Assembly (NCBI GenBank): GCA_016176845.1
Contig: JACOWJ010000034.1
Location: 1 to 27,202 of the forward strand
From: Nitrospinota bacterium
GTDB lineage: Bacteria > 2-12-FULL-45-22 > JACOWJ01
DNA: 27,202 nt
Direction: 5' to 3'
Part shown: positions 17,246 through 24,295 of the stretch, one piece after another
Position numbering within the stretch: position 1 is the stretch's first letter
How the letters are laid out: every line of letters starts with the position of its first letter
Notes under the pieces: model-generated
The model's database searches: none
Told to the model about the DNA's origin: nothing
What the model saw: the letters and a program-made list of their open reading frames with translations, nothing else
Position numbers and translations under genes: made by a program

Positions 17246-18083
17246 AATTCATCTCCTTCGGATTGGGGAAGAAAAGGGGCTGACCATACTCGTCCTGCCC
17301 ATAGATCCCGATCAGCCGCTGGGTCTCGGGGGAGACCAGGAAGTCGGCGAAGGCCCGTCCCCCGGCGGCGTTGACCTTGGGATGGCGGGCGGAATCAAGC
17401 TCGATTACGCTGTAGAAGTTCTTCAGTGCCCCGTCCCCCTCCACCAGGACGGACAGGCCCAGGCCCTTCTTCATCGCCAGGTAAGTTCCCCGATCGACCA
17501 GCGTGTAGCCTCCCTTCTGGTCGGCGATTCGCAGGGTCTCCCCCATCCCCTGGCCAGCCTCGATATACCATTTCCCCTGGGGAGATAGTCCGGCGGCCTT
17601 CCATAGGTTCAGCTCCATCTTATGCGTGCCCGACTGATCGGCCCGGGAGACAAAAAGGCTTTGGGCCTGGGCCATGGCCTTGAAGGCCGCCGCGGACGAA
17701 GGAGTGCCCTGGATCCGGGCAGGGTCCTGGGCCGGGCCGACGATCACGAAATCGTTGTGCATCACCGGCCGGCGACGCAGGCCGTGCCCCTCTGCCATAA
17801 ATTTTTTCTCGGCCTCGGGCGAATGGACCAGCAGGACATCCGCCTCCCCTCGACTTCCCATGGCGAGGGCCTCCCCCGAGCCCACGGCGATCGTCTTGAC
17901 CAAGTAGCCCGTTTTCCGCTCGAAGATCGGGAGCAGGAAGTCCAGCAGCCCCGAATCTTGGGTGCTGGTGGTGGTGGCCAGGATCAGGCCTTGACCGGCA
18001 GAATGGACAGGAACAGCCTTCAGGATCAGCAGCAGACAGATCATGCCCATCAGGGCCAACCCGATCCGGGAGCCCCAACGCAT
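17244..18083 (-). CDS. tupA: Tungstate ABC transporter substrate-binding protein
   Basis: Captures tungstate in the periplasm. The 279-residue product has a signal peptide (MRWGSRIGLALMGMICLLLILKA to the V-H-S-A-G site), then the TupA/WtpA-type signature LATTTSTQDSGLLD (about residues 33-46). The oxyanion-binding G-S-G-E-A-L-A-M-G-S-R-G-E-A-D-V-L segment and VSRADQSGTHKME follow. The TTTSTQDSG motif separates TupA from ModA, so tungstate is favoured, though molybdate cannot be excluded. The ATG at 18083 has AAGGGA directly touching it, a poor spacing; the frame is open upstream to 18389. The operator lies 336 bases before the ATG, so a long leader or leader peptide exists. The stop is within a heptad array. 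Confidence 0.9.
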   Translation of the reverse strand: MRWGSRIGLALMGMICLLLILKAVPVHSAGQGLILATTTSTQDSGLLDFLLPIFERKTGYLVKTIAVGSGEALAMGSRGEADVLLVHSPEAEKKFMAEGHGLRRRPVMHNDFVIVGPAQDPARIQGTPSSAAAFKAMAQAQSLFVSRADQSGTHKMELNLWKAAGLSPQGKWYIEAGQGMGETLRIADQKGGYTLVDRGTYLAMKKGLGLSVLVEGDGALKNFYSVIELDSARHPKVNAAGGRAFADFLVSPETQRLIGIYGQDEYGQPLFFPNPKEMN

Positions 18084-18242
18084 TCCCTTAAGGGACCCGG
18101 GCCCCCCCTCCAGATGGCCCTCTCTCTCCTTTGGAATGCTAACATTTCCTCGCCGCCCATCGTGCAGCCATTTGAGGGGAGATTCCCCCTGATCCAGACG
18201 CCGTCCCCTCGCGCGCAATCCCCCCTGGGTCGCCTTCTGTTT

Positions 18243-18270
18243 AACTTGATCGTATAGGAATTTCCTTTTG
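18243..18270 (-). repeat. GGAAATTCC box, copy 2
   Basis: The minus-strand core is AAAAGGAAATTCCTATACGA followed by TCAAG, within the tupA leader. It is about 29 bases from the CCTGTCC heptad array, in the same relative order (array, then box, on the minus strand) as the other two copies. Confidence 0.65.
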
Positions 18271-18295
18271 ACATGGGCCAGCATTTCTCTGATTC

Positions 18296-18335
18296 CCCAT
18301 CCCTGTCCCCTGTACCCTGTTCCCTGTCCCCTAAC
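18296..18335 (+). repeat. Heptad array CCTGTCC type in the tupA leader
   Basis: Plus-strand units run CCCATCC, CTGTCCC, CTGTACC, CTGTTCC, CTGTCCC, CTAACTT in register of seven. No inverted partner is seen. Unlike the other arrays, most units lack stop triplets, so the tupA frame stays open through it (reading as Gly-Gln-Gly-Thr-Gly-Tyr-Arg type residues). Confidence 0.65.
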
Positions 18336-18418
18336 TTGAGATGCCATGCCCAGTCCCCTCCCATGAACCCTGAGTACCACTCCACACAATCCCTTCCCAG
18401 TAGAGCGGTACTGAGCGC

Positions 18419-18436
18419 TATGTTGAACAAAACATA
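18419..18436. promoter_or_regulatory. ModE-like operator upstream of tupA
   Basis: TATGTTGAACAAAACATA is an inverted repeat (TATGTT/AACATA) matching the regulator's own operator at 20280-20297 in 16 of 18 positions. The two share the flanking AGCGC as well. On the minus strand TTGGGC lies 16 bases before TCAACA, a weaker counterpart of the regulator promoter. Proposed role: tungstate-dependent control of tupABC. Confidence 0.7.
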
Positions 18437-18456
18437 AAGGAAGCCCAAAGAAATCC

Positions 18457-19821
18457 TCAAAAATCCACCTGGAACCTGCTCAGAACCAGGTCTTCCTTGT
18501 CGTCCCCACCCAGATCGGAGAGGGGATCATCAAATTCGTTCCGGACATAGTTGACGCTGACCCGGAACATATTGTGGGGGTACCAGTTGACGCCCAGGGC
18601 AAAGGAATGGGCCCGGTTCGTCCCTGTAGCAAAACGCTGCTTGGATTGCCCCTGAGGCCTGAGCTTAAATATCCCCCGGTCCGCACCAAAGGACTCCACC
18701 CTTGCCGCCAGCTCGAAGGCCCCCCAGCCCCCTTCGAGGGGGTTAAAGGCATGATTGGGAGTGACCCGGCCAAAGATCCCTTCTTTCAAGTTCTTTTTCT
18801 CGCCCGTAAGAAACCAGCTTGCACTGACATACCAGCCGGCCACATCCAGGTCATCTCTGAGGCCAGCGACCTTCAGGTTGTCCCACCGGGTCTTCATCCA
18901 TTCCCCTTTCAGGGAAAATGGGCCCGCTACCCAGGCCATTTCTGCACCGGACCGTTTCCGGCGACCGTCGCTCTTCACTCCGGTTTTGTTCCAGGTAACG
19001 ATCCCGGTCTCTGAGCCAGGTACCACGATATTGCTCACGGTACCTTGCTGGTTCCCCCAGGTAAAGGCGCCGCCTACCTGAAGCCCTTCCAGAAAGGGGA
19101 TCCCGCTCTTCCTAAAGGGACGGAGATAGACCCTGCCAGCCAGATCTTTGTCATCATTCTCATCTCTCTTTTTGTTTCGGCCATTGCCGTTAAAAATCCC
19201 TACCCCATACCCCAAGATCCCATCGAATAGATTGGCATGGAGCATCACCCCAATATCGCGTCCGGGGGCAATGCTGTTCGCGATGATCGACCTTTCGACA
19301 AAATCTACAAACCGAAAGGAAGTAAGCGCCTCCAGGCTGAAGGGCTCTTTGAACTGTCCCAGCATGGTTTTAGCGAAGGGGAGATGCGTGAGGTTGATGT
19401 AACCATCGGTCAGGCTGGCAGCGCTTCCCTCACTGAAATCGAGCTCCGCCTTGAATTCGGTATTTTTGTATAAATTGCCTTGCGCGTATATCCTGGCCCT
19501 TTTCATATCAAAAGAGCTGGCTTGCTGATCTTTGTTATCCAGGCTAAGGTAGTCCATGTGAGCCCTCCCACCGACAACCATTGTAAAGGCCTTATCTGGT
19601 GTATCTACATGAAAACCTTCTTTATAATAAGCTTTCAGGGATCCATCTTTTTTCTCTTTCTCTTTTACCCGGGCCAGGAGTTGATCTACTTCTGGCTGAG
19701 TAAGGATTCCTTTGTCTTTTAACAACCTGATCAAGTCTTCATCTGCACCATAGCTGAACGTTGGGTAAACACAAACATAAATGAACAAATAAGCCAACAC
19801 AGTGCCAACTTTCATCTTCAT
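18457..19821 (-). CDS. OprO/OprP-type phosphate-selective porin family protein
   Basis: 454 residues. The signal peptide ends near FSYGA, then a short charged coiled-coil (DEDLIRLLKDKGILTQPEVDQLLARVKEKEKK) typical of this porin family. The beta-barrel follows, with AHMDYLSLDNKDQQASSFDMKRARIYAQGNLYKNTEFKAELDFSEG and TMLGQFKEPFSLEALTS as family motifs, ending in FQVDF with terminal Phe. GGAGGT precedes the ATG. It sits between the ModE-like regulator (81 bases upstream) and tupA, so it probably belongs to the same regulon. The family forms anion-selective channels, so a tungstate/molybdate entry role is a natural inference but untested. Phosphate uptake is the alternative. Confidence 0.87.
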   Translation of the reverse strand: MKMKVGTVLAYLFIYVCVYPTFSYGADEDLIRLLKDKGILTQPEVDQLLARVKEKEKKDGSLKAYYKEGFHVDTPDKAFTMVVGGRAHMDYLSLDNKDQQASSFDMKRARIYAQGNLYKNTEFKAELDFSEGSAASLTDGYINLTHLPFAKTMLGQFKEPFSLEALTSFRFVDFVERSIIANSIAPGRDIGVMLHANLFDGILGYGVGIFNGNGRNKKRDENDDKDLAGRVYLRPFRKSGIPFLEGLQVGGAFTWGNQQGTVSNIVVPGSETGIVTWNKTGVKSDGRRKRSGAEMAWVAGPFSLKGEWMKTRWDNLKVAGLRDDLDVAGWYVSASWFLTGEKKNLKEGIFGRVTPNHAFNPLEGGWGAFELAARVESFGADRGIFKLRPQGQSKQRFATGTNRAHSFALGVNWYPHNMFRVSVNYVRNEFDDPLSDLGGDDKEDLVLSRFQVDF

Positions 19822-19869
19822 TTGTTACCTCCATTCATTTTGTTCGAGGTTACCGGCAATGAAGAGCTC

Positions 19870-19892
19870 GAACCCGCCCCGTGCGGGTCCCG
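19870..19892. terminator. Possible attenuator hairpin between regulator and porin
   Basis: GAACCCGCCCCGTGCGGGTC can form an ACCCGC/GCGGGT stem with a small loop in the 81-base gap between the regulator and the porin. There is no strong T-run, so it is at best a partial terminator or an RNA structure that tunes porin expression. Confidence 0.25.
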
Positions 19893-19902
19893 TGGTCTCC
19901 CC

Positions 19903-20250
19903 TCAGGGCGTCGGGCCCTGGAAAACCTGCTGGAACAACTCCTCCACGGTTGCATCCCATTTCCTCCTGAATTCGCGATACTTTTGCAAGAACTTCCGGC
20001 CCGGGTCAGTCAGCTGGGAGCCTCCTCCCTCTTTGCCTCCCACGTTGGTCTGGATGAATTTGAAGCCCGCCCTGGCTTCGATCTTATGAATAAGGCCCCA
20101 GGCGTGCCGGTAGGACATCCCGAAACGTTTGGCGGCCTGTTGGATGGAGCCCAATTCGTCGATCGCCTCCAACAGCGCTGCCCGACCGTCGCTCAGGACG
20201 ATCTTGCCGTCCCACTCGATCCAGACCTTGTGCTTTACCTGAAACGCCAT
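19903..20250 (-). CDS. Short ModE-like winged-helix transcriptional regulator (no TOBE domain)
   Basis: 115 residues from the ATG at 20250, which has GGAGGAGG six bases upstream; the frame runs back to 20310 but that part overlaps the promoter. The domain matches the ModE N-terminal DNA-binding fold: LLEAIDELGSIQQAAKRFGMSYRHAWGLIHKIE and the wing GGKEGGGSQLTDPGRKFLQKYR. No molybdate/tungstate-binding C-terminal domain follows, so sensing must use another route or a bound partner. It lies at the head of the porin-tup cluster with its own operator overlapping the promoter, fitting autorepression. Regulators of this type control tungstate or molybdate uptake in other bacteria. Confidence 0.87.
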   Translation of the reverse strand: MAFQVKHKVWIEWDGKIVLSDGRAALLEAIDELGSIQQAAKRFGMSYRHAWGLIHKIEARAGFKFIQTNVGGKEGGGSQLTDPGRKFLQKYREFRRKWDATVEELFQQVFQGPTP

Positions 20251-20279
20251 ACCGAGCCTCCTCCCGTGAACCCTGGCGC

Positions 20280-20297
20280 TATGTTTATCAAAACATA
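20280..20297. promoter_or_regulatory. ModE-like operator of the regulator
   Basis: TATGTTTATCAAAACATA is a 7-base inverted repeat (TATGTTT/AAACATA) with a 4-base centre, 29 bases upstream of the regulator ATG. It overlaps the spacer and -10 element of the predicted promoter, so binding should repress. Its half-site geometry resembles the ModE box (TAT-type ends with a short spacer). Confidence 0.75.
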
Positions 20298-20310
20298 AGG
20301 CGAAAGTCAA
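20282..20310 (-). promoter_or_regulatory. Predicted sigma-70 promoter of the regulator-porin unit
   Basis: On the minus strand TTGACT (20305-20310) and TAAACA (20282-20287) are spaced by 17 bases. The operator covers the -10 side, and the start codon is about 30 bases downstream. No competing promoter was seen in this gap. Confidence 0.6.
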
Positions 20311-20451
20311 TCCCGAAATGATGGGAGGTCCCTCGGAGCTCCCCGAAGCGCAAGAGGCAAAACCTCTTGACTTCCCCTGCCCTCAGGTGTAACCTCCACC
20401 ATTAATTGATGAGAGGAAAGAGCCCATAAGTTAGTATGTTCTTTATTAAAT

Positions 20452-20549
20452 TCCTATTCGAAAAGCCTGCAAAGCCACACTCACCCCTTCTCTCCCTTTC
20501 GTGAGAGGGTGAGGGAGGGATGAGGGGCCTTTGTTTTTCGGATAGGCTC
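20452..20549. repeat. Inverted-end repeat element, copy 3 (CTATCCGAAAA family)
   Basis: The left end TTCCTATTCGAAAAGCC and the right end GGCCTTTGTTTTTCGGATAG followed by GCTC form the family's inverted ends. The middle holds a long hairpin (CTCACCCCTTCTC against GAGAGGGTGAG). It is about 98 bp and ends 16 bases before the small gene at 20566, so it could supply or block that gene's promoter. Confidence 0.68.
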
Positions 20550-20565
20550 AAAATTAGGAGGGGAC

Positions 20566-20943
20566 ATGCCAATTCCAGCTGCAGAAGCCAAGGCTTGGGG
20601 GGTCGTCTTCGGGGAAGAATTCTCGAGCGCACCGACTCCCTATTTGGGCATCAACATCTTTGATGTACCTATACAACATTGGGAGGCGGTCCTGCGGAAC
20701 GTACGCCAGCAGAGCGAGATCGTAAAGCAGGTAGGAGGCCAATCGCATTTGTGGTCTGTGCGCGATCACGGCCAACGGAAGCGGGTGTTGTGGATTAACC
20801 GCTACCCTCACTCCTTAAGGGATCGGATGAACAAGAATGACATGATGGCATTCTGCGAGGGTCCAATCTGGAAGGAGTTCTGTAGTCTGATCGAAACCTA
20901 TCAGTGGTTCCTGGTTACCGAACAGCCTTCGACCGAGCCATAA
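20566..20943 (+). CDS. Unrecognised 125-residue protein
   Basis: No known family is recognised. AGGAGGGG lies just before the ATG, and the chain has mixed aromatic and charged content without low complexity (IFDVPIQHWEAVLRNV, HLWSVRDHGQRKRVLWINRY, FCEGPIWKEFC), which suggests a real cytosolic protein. There is no signal peptide or membrane segment. It stands alone between the tungstate module and the cupredoxin-like gene, right after a repeat element. It may be a remnant or a lineage-specific protein. Confidence 0.5.
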   Translation: MPIPAAEAKAWGVVFGEEFSSAPTPYLGINIFDVPIQHWEAVLRNVRQQSEIVKQVGGQSHLWSVRDHGQRKRVLWINRYPHSLRDRMNKNDMMAFCEGPIWKEFCSLIETYQWFLVTEQPSTEP

Positions 20944-21032
20944 ACCCCAAGGGAAGTAAGGACAAATAACGCGGTTAATATACCCATTCAGGCTGCGGCA
21001 GGCCACAAGGTGGGAGCACCTCACCGGCCAAT

Positions 21033-21058
21033 TTAATTGTATAGGAATTTCCTTTTCA
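21033..21058 (-). repeat. GGAAATTCC box, copy 3
   Basis: The minus-strand core AAAAGGAAATTCCTATACAA is followed by TTAAAT. It precedes the CTAACCC heptad array by 16 bases, in the same arrangement as the other two copies. Confidence 0.65.
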
Positions 21059-21068
21059 AGGGGGCAGA

Positions 21069-21132
21069 GGCTAGGGATTAGCGAAATCTCTTCTTTACTA
21101 ACCCCTAGCCCCTAATCCCTAACCCCTAATTT
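21069..21132. repeat. Heptad array CTAACCC with short inverted arm
   Basis: Five units CTAACCC, CTAGCCC, CTAATCC, CTAACCC, CTAATTT run from 21098 to 21132. A left arm GGCTAGGGATTAG (21069-21081) pairs with part of it. It sits between the 125-residue protein gene and the 3-prime end of the cupredoxin-like gene. Every unit holds TAA or TAG. Confidence 0.75.
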
Positions 21133-21163
21133 AGCCATGTCGGTTTCATAAGGGAAAAGAGCT

Positions 21164-21631
21164 CTACTTGATCAGGACCGTTCCCGTTTCCACGACGTCT
21201 TGTTGCGTGGGATAAGCCTTAACCTTTGCTCCCGTCAGGGTATAGGCGTACTCCCCCGGCTCGACGAAACACAGGCTCGCAGTCCCCCCAAAAGGGATCC
21301 CCTCCGACTGGAAAGTGCCATCAGACTGGAGAGCGAAATGGAGCGGGTCCGTACATGCGAGCCTCACCTGGTCCCCTCGATCAAAGCGGATTTGTACCGG
21401 TCCATTCGTGGCGTTGTACCAGATCACGGTGGTACCTTTGCCGGAGGCCACGGTCTTGGGGACCAGGCCCTTTTCTCCTCGAATCTCCACGACCCGGGTG
21501 GTTAGCTGATCTGTCGGGATGAGGGCGATCCCCTTCTTTCCCTCCGCCTGTTGCGCAAGGCATGTCCCATAGCTTAAAGTAAGAAAAGTAACCACCGGCA
21601 CCAGAAACCACCCAATTCCTTTCCGCATCAT
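21164..21631 (-). CDS. Exported cupredoxin-like protein
   Basis: 155 residues with a clear signal peptide (MMRKGIGWFLVPVVTFLTLSYGTCLA, cleaved before QQAEG). The mature domain has the cupredoxin beta pattern: a GTTVIWYNATNGPVQIRF strand pair, then IPFGGTASLCFVEPGEYAYTL. A Cys sits in CTDPLHF and another in LCFVEPG. The usual copper ligand set H-C-H-M is not clearly complete, so metal binding is uncertain. AAGGAGG is seven bases before the ATG. It is monocistronic, and divergent from selB. Confidence 0.65.
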   Translation of the reverse strand: MMRKGIGWFLVPVVTFLTLSYGTCLAQQAEGKKGIALIPTDQLTTRVVEIRGEKGLVPKTVASGKGTTVIWYNATNGPVQIRFDRGDQVRLACTDPLHFALQSDGTFQSEGIPFGGTASLCFVEPGEYAYTLTGAKVKAYPTQQDVVETGTVLIK

Positions 21632-21839
21632 AACATTCCTCCTTTTCGCGAATAGCCCAATACCTTACAGCCACTGCTCCCAAGAGATACTCCAGACATC
21701 CAGAGGCACCTACCGTCCTGCCCTTCGAAAAGACTCGATGGACCCTCTACCATGAACCACCTATACCCCAGGCCCGTCAGGGACAATAAAGGCTAAAGAT
21801 AACAGACGAGAAAGAAAAGTCAAGCGTTTGAAAAATGGC

Positions 21840-21868
21840 TTGAAGTGGTTTCGAACATAGGATACACT
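21840..21868 (+). promoter_or_regulatory. Possible sigma-70 promoter of selB
   Basis: TTGAAG (21840-21845) and TACACT (21863-21868) are 17 bases apart and about 50 bases before the selB start. Each hexamer matches the consensus in four of six positions. Confidence 0.35.
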
Positions 21869-21916
21869 TTTCACCTTGGGGAAATTCAACATTGTCGAGA
21901 GAAGGACCGTAGACTT

Positions 21917-23818
21917 ATGAAACAGATCATTGTGGGAACCGCCGGCCATATCGACCACGGCAAGACATCGCTGGTCAAGGCCCTGACGGGCATCGATACC
22001 GATCGGCTGAAGGAGGAGAAGGAGCGGGGGATCACCATCGACCTGGGGTTTGCCCACCTTCCCCTGGAAGACGGGATCCAGTTAGGGATCGTGGATGTTC
22101 CCGGGCACGAGCGTTTCGTTAAGAACATGTTGGCCGGAGCGGGAGGGATCGACCTGGTCCTCCTGGTCATTGCGGCCGACGAAGGGGTCATGCCCCAAAC
22201 CCGAGAGCACCTGGCGATCTGCGAGATGCTCAAGGTCAAGGACGGCTTGGTGGCGCTGACGAAGGTGGATATGGTGGAAGAGGAGTGGCTGGAGCTGGTC
22301 AAGGAGGATCTCCAGGGGTTCCTGAAGGGGACCTTCCTGGCGGGGCGACCTATCATCCCGGTCTCCTCCCGGACGGGGGAGGGGCTGGACCTTTTACGGC
22401 GGGAGCTGGCTACTATGGCGAGCGCCGTTGCTCCCAAATCGAGCGAGGGCCCTTTCCGGCTGCCCATCGACCGGGTATTCATCATCCAGGGCTTCGGCAC
22501 GGTGGTTACCGGCACCCTCTTCTCTGGTTCGGTGAAGGTGGAGAGCTCCGTGACGGTCTATCCGAAAGGCTTGCCGGCTCGAGTCCGGAGCATCCAGGTT
22601 TACGGTCGCCCGGTAACCGAGGCAATGGCTGGCCAGCGGACGGCCATCAACCTTCAAGGGTTGGGAAAGGAAGAGGTGGAGCGGGGCGACGTCCTCTCCG
22701 CTTCCGGCGGCCTGCGGCCCACCTTTATGCTCGATGTCAGTTTTCAACTCCTCTCTGATGCCCCTCGCCCCTTGAAGGATCGAAGCCGGATTCGATTCCA
22801 CCATGGTACCAATGAGCTGTTGGGCCGGGTCCGTTTCCTGGACGTGGAGGAACTGCTCCCTGGCCAAAGGGCTTACGCCCAGCTCCGGCTGGAGGAGCCT
22901 GTGGTCGCCCTGCCCAAGGATCGCTACGTGATCCGGAGCTACTCGCCGATCCAGACGATCGGAGGCGGGGAGATCCTGGAGGTGGCTCCCCAGAAGCTGA
23001 AGAAGGGCCGCAAGGACATCTTGCAGCACTTCGAGACCCTGGAGAAGGGCTCGGGAATGGAAGTGGTGGCTCGCCAGCTTCAGGAGGCGGGGATCAATGG
23101 GCTGAGGCTGGCCGACCTGATTCCCCGCAGCCCCCTGTCGCTGGATCGACTCAAAGGAATCTGTAGCCAGATAGCGAGGGAGGGCTGGGCAGTGACCATC
23201 CAGGAGGAGGGGGGCTGGCTGGTCCATGCCCAACAGTATTCCCGCCTGCTGGAAGGAATCGTCAACCGTCTTAAGGCCTTCCACGCCCGCTTCCCGTTGA
23301 AGGGCGGCATCCCTAAGGAAGAGCTGAAAAGCAAGAGCGGTTTGGTGGAGGAGAAGGTTTTCTCCAGGGCGCTGAAGGATCTGGAGCGGGACGGCCGGAT
23401 CATGGTCCAGGCGGAGAAGGTCCGACTGGCCGACCACAGCGTTCAGGTAGGAGGAAAGTTGGGGATGCTGAAGGAGCAAATCGAGGGAGAGTACCTCGCC
23501 GGGGGGAACCAGCCCCCTGATCTGGAGAAGGTCTTCGAGAAGTTGAAGGTCCAGAAGCCGGAGGAGAAGGAGCTGATCCATGTCCTGCTAGAGGAAAACC
23601 GATTGGTGCGGATCAAAGGGGACCTCTTTTACCATCGAGAGGCCTTCACCCAGATCGAGGGGCGGCTGAAGGATTTCCTGAAGGAGAACGGGGAGATTAC
23701 GCCCGGTCAGTTCAAGGACCTGTTCCAGATCTCGCGCAAGTACGCCATCCCGCTGCTGGAGTACTTCGATGGCCACAGGCTGACCGTCCGGCTGGGGGAT
23801 AAACGGGTGCTCCGATGA
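21917..23818 (+). CDS. selB: Selenocysteine-specific translation elongation factor SelB
   Basis: Delivers Sec-tRNA to UGA codons guided by a SECIS hairpin. The 633-residue product starts [19 protein letters not shown] (P-loop GHIDHGKT, residues 10-17), followed by [13 protein letters not shown] and ALTKVD. Domain II/III beta-barrels (about 180-370) precede the C-terminal winged-helix repeats (about 380-633) that bind SECIS RNA. The start at 21917 is chosen because the P-loop protein begins there; the frame is open 24 codons earlier with a weak site. GAAGGA lies 11 bases upstream. selA, selD and a tRNA-Sec were not seen nearby, and no UGA-containing gene is evident in the window. Confidence 0.96.
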   Translation: MKQIIVGTAGHIDHGKTSLVKALTGIDTDRLKEEKERGITIDLGFAHLPLEDGIQLGIVDVPGHERFVKNMLAGAGGIDLVLLVIAADEGVMPQTREHLAICEMLKVKDGLVALTKVDMVEEEWLELVKEDLQGFLKGTFLAGRPIIPVSSRTGEGLDLLRRELATMASAVAPKSSEGPFRLPIDRVFIIQGFGTVVTGTLFSGSVKVESSVTVYPKGLPARVRSIQVYGRPVTEAMAGQRTAINLQGLGKEEVERGDVLSASGGLRPTFMLDVSFQLLSDAPRPLKDRSRIRFHHGTNELLGRVRFLDVEELLPGQRAYAQLRLEEPVVALPKDRYVIRSYSPIQTIGGGEILEVAPQKLKKGRKDILQHFETLEKGSGMEVVARQLQEAGINGLRLADLIPRSPLSLDRLKGICSQIAREGWAVTIQEEGGWLVHAQQYSRLLEGIVNRLKAFHARFPLKGGIPKEELKSKSGLVEEKVFSRALKDLERDGRIMVQAEKVRLADHSVQVGGKLGMLKEQIEGEYLAGGNQPPDLEKVFEKLKVQKPEEKELIHVLLEENRLVRIKGDLFYHREAFTQIEGRLKDFLKENGEITPGQFKDLFQISRKYAIPLLEYFDGHRLTVRLGDKRVLR

Positions 23819-23839
23819 TCCGGCTCAGAATATGAAAAT

Positions 23840-24295
23840 TCAGGGTAGAGACCTCCTGGGAGGTTTTCGGATAGGGTCTAAGCCCGAAGCGTTGTTTTTC
23901 TTGCGTTTCGTATGGATTTTTTTAAGGGTTAATTGGTTTTTCTTTAACCAGAAGGCCTCGTCGAATTTGCTGCTGTAATACTCCTCGAAGGCGATTTCTT
24001 GGGGAGATAGCCTCTTCCCATCGATGAGATATGGAGCCAACTCGTCGGGGTCGGACGCTTTTTCCTCATCCGGTTCATCCTTCATGTGACCCAAGGAGAG
24101 GCCGAACTTTCCCCTCTCGTTGGGGGCCTGTAAGGTGATAATGAGGAGGTCAGCGGGACCGAAGAGGCCTCTGGACATGAGGTTTTCCAGGAGAGGGCCC
24201 AATTCATCGGAGGCAAGGATCGCTCGAGCCAGGGCCTGAAGAAGTTTTTCATATTCCGCTTCGGGTCCTTGTCTTCGTCTTCTTCTATAACTCAT
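23840..24295 (-). CDS. Unrecognised small protein downstream of clpB
   Basis: 151 residues with a basic N-terminus (MSYRRRRRQG), a helical middle (EKLLQALARAILASDELGPLLENLMSR) and the segment SPQEIAFEEYYSSKFDEAFW. There is no signal or membrane helix and no family is recognised. AAGGTGA precedes the start, and clpB ends 54 bases upstream on the same strand, so co-transcription is likely. The last 13 residues (LDPIRKPPRRSLP) are coded by the CTATCCGAAAA repeat, so the original C-terminus has been replaced or extended by the repeat. Confidence 0.6.
   Translation of the reverse strand: MSYRRRRRQGPEAEYEKLLQALARAILASDELGPLLENLMSRGLFGPADLLIITLQAPNERGKFGLSLGHMKDEPDEEKASDPDELAPYLIDGKRLSPQEIAFEEYYSSKFDEAFWLKKNQLTLKKIHTKRKKNNASGLDPIRKPPRRSLP
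23851..23882. repeat. Single end of the CTATCCGAAAA repeat family (copy 4)
   Basis: ACCTCCTGGGAGGT followed by TTTTCGGATAGGGTCTAAG is the right-hand end of the family seen at 2847-2866 and 5681-5704. No matching left end is found. It lies inside the coding end of the small gene and a few tens of bases after the selB stop; its ACCTCC/GGAGGT stem with TTTT may also act as a terminator for selB. Confidence 0.6.

Larger units (their letters stand above)
18084..18418 (-). promoter_or_regulatory. Long tupA leader containing a decayed copy of the regulator start
   Basis: The 335 bases between the operator and the tupA ATG are open in the tupA frame. Reading on the minus strand, CAGGGTTCATGGGAGG and then ATGGCATCTCAAGT (ATG at 18347) match the regulator's own CAGGGTTCACGGGAGG and ATGGCGTTTCAGGT, i.e. 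peptides MASQVR and MAFQVK. After this, homology ends in a CCTGTCC heptad array and a GGAAATTCC box. It may code a leader peptide or an N-terminal extension, or be an untranslated relic. Confidence 0.6.

Noticed and set aside
17173-21132. Tandem arrays considered as CRISPR
   Set aside because: Units are 7 bases with no unique spacers of 30 or so bases and no cas genes nearby.
22394-23581. 395-codon minus-strand open frame antisense to selB
   Set aside because: No start signal and no protein-like motifs; selB on the other strand is unmistakable.
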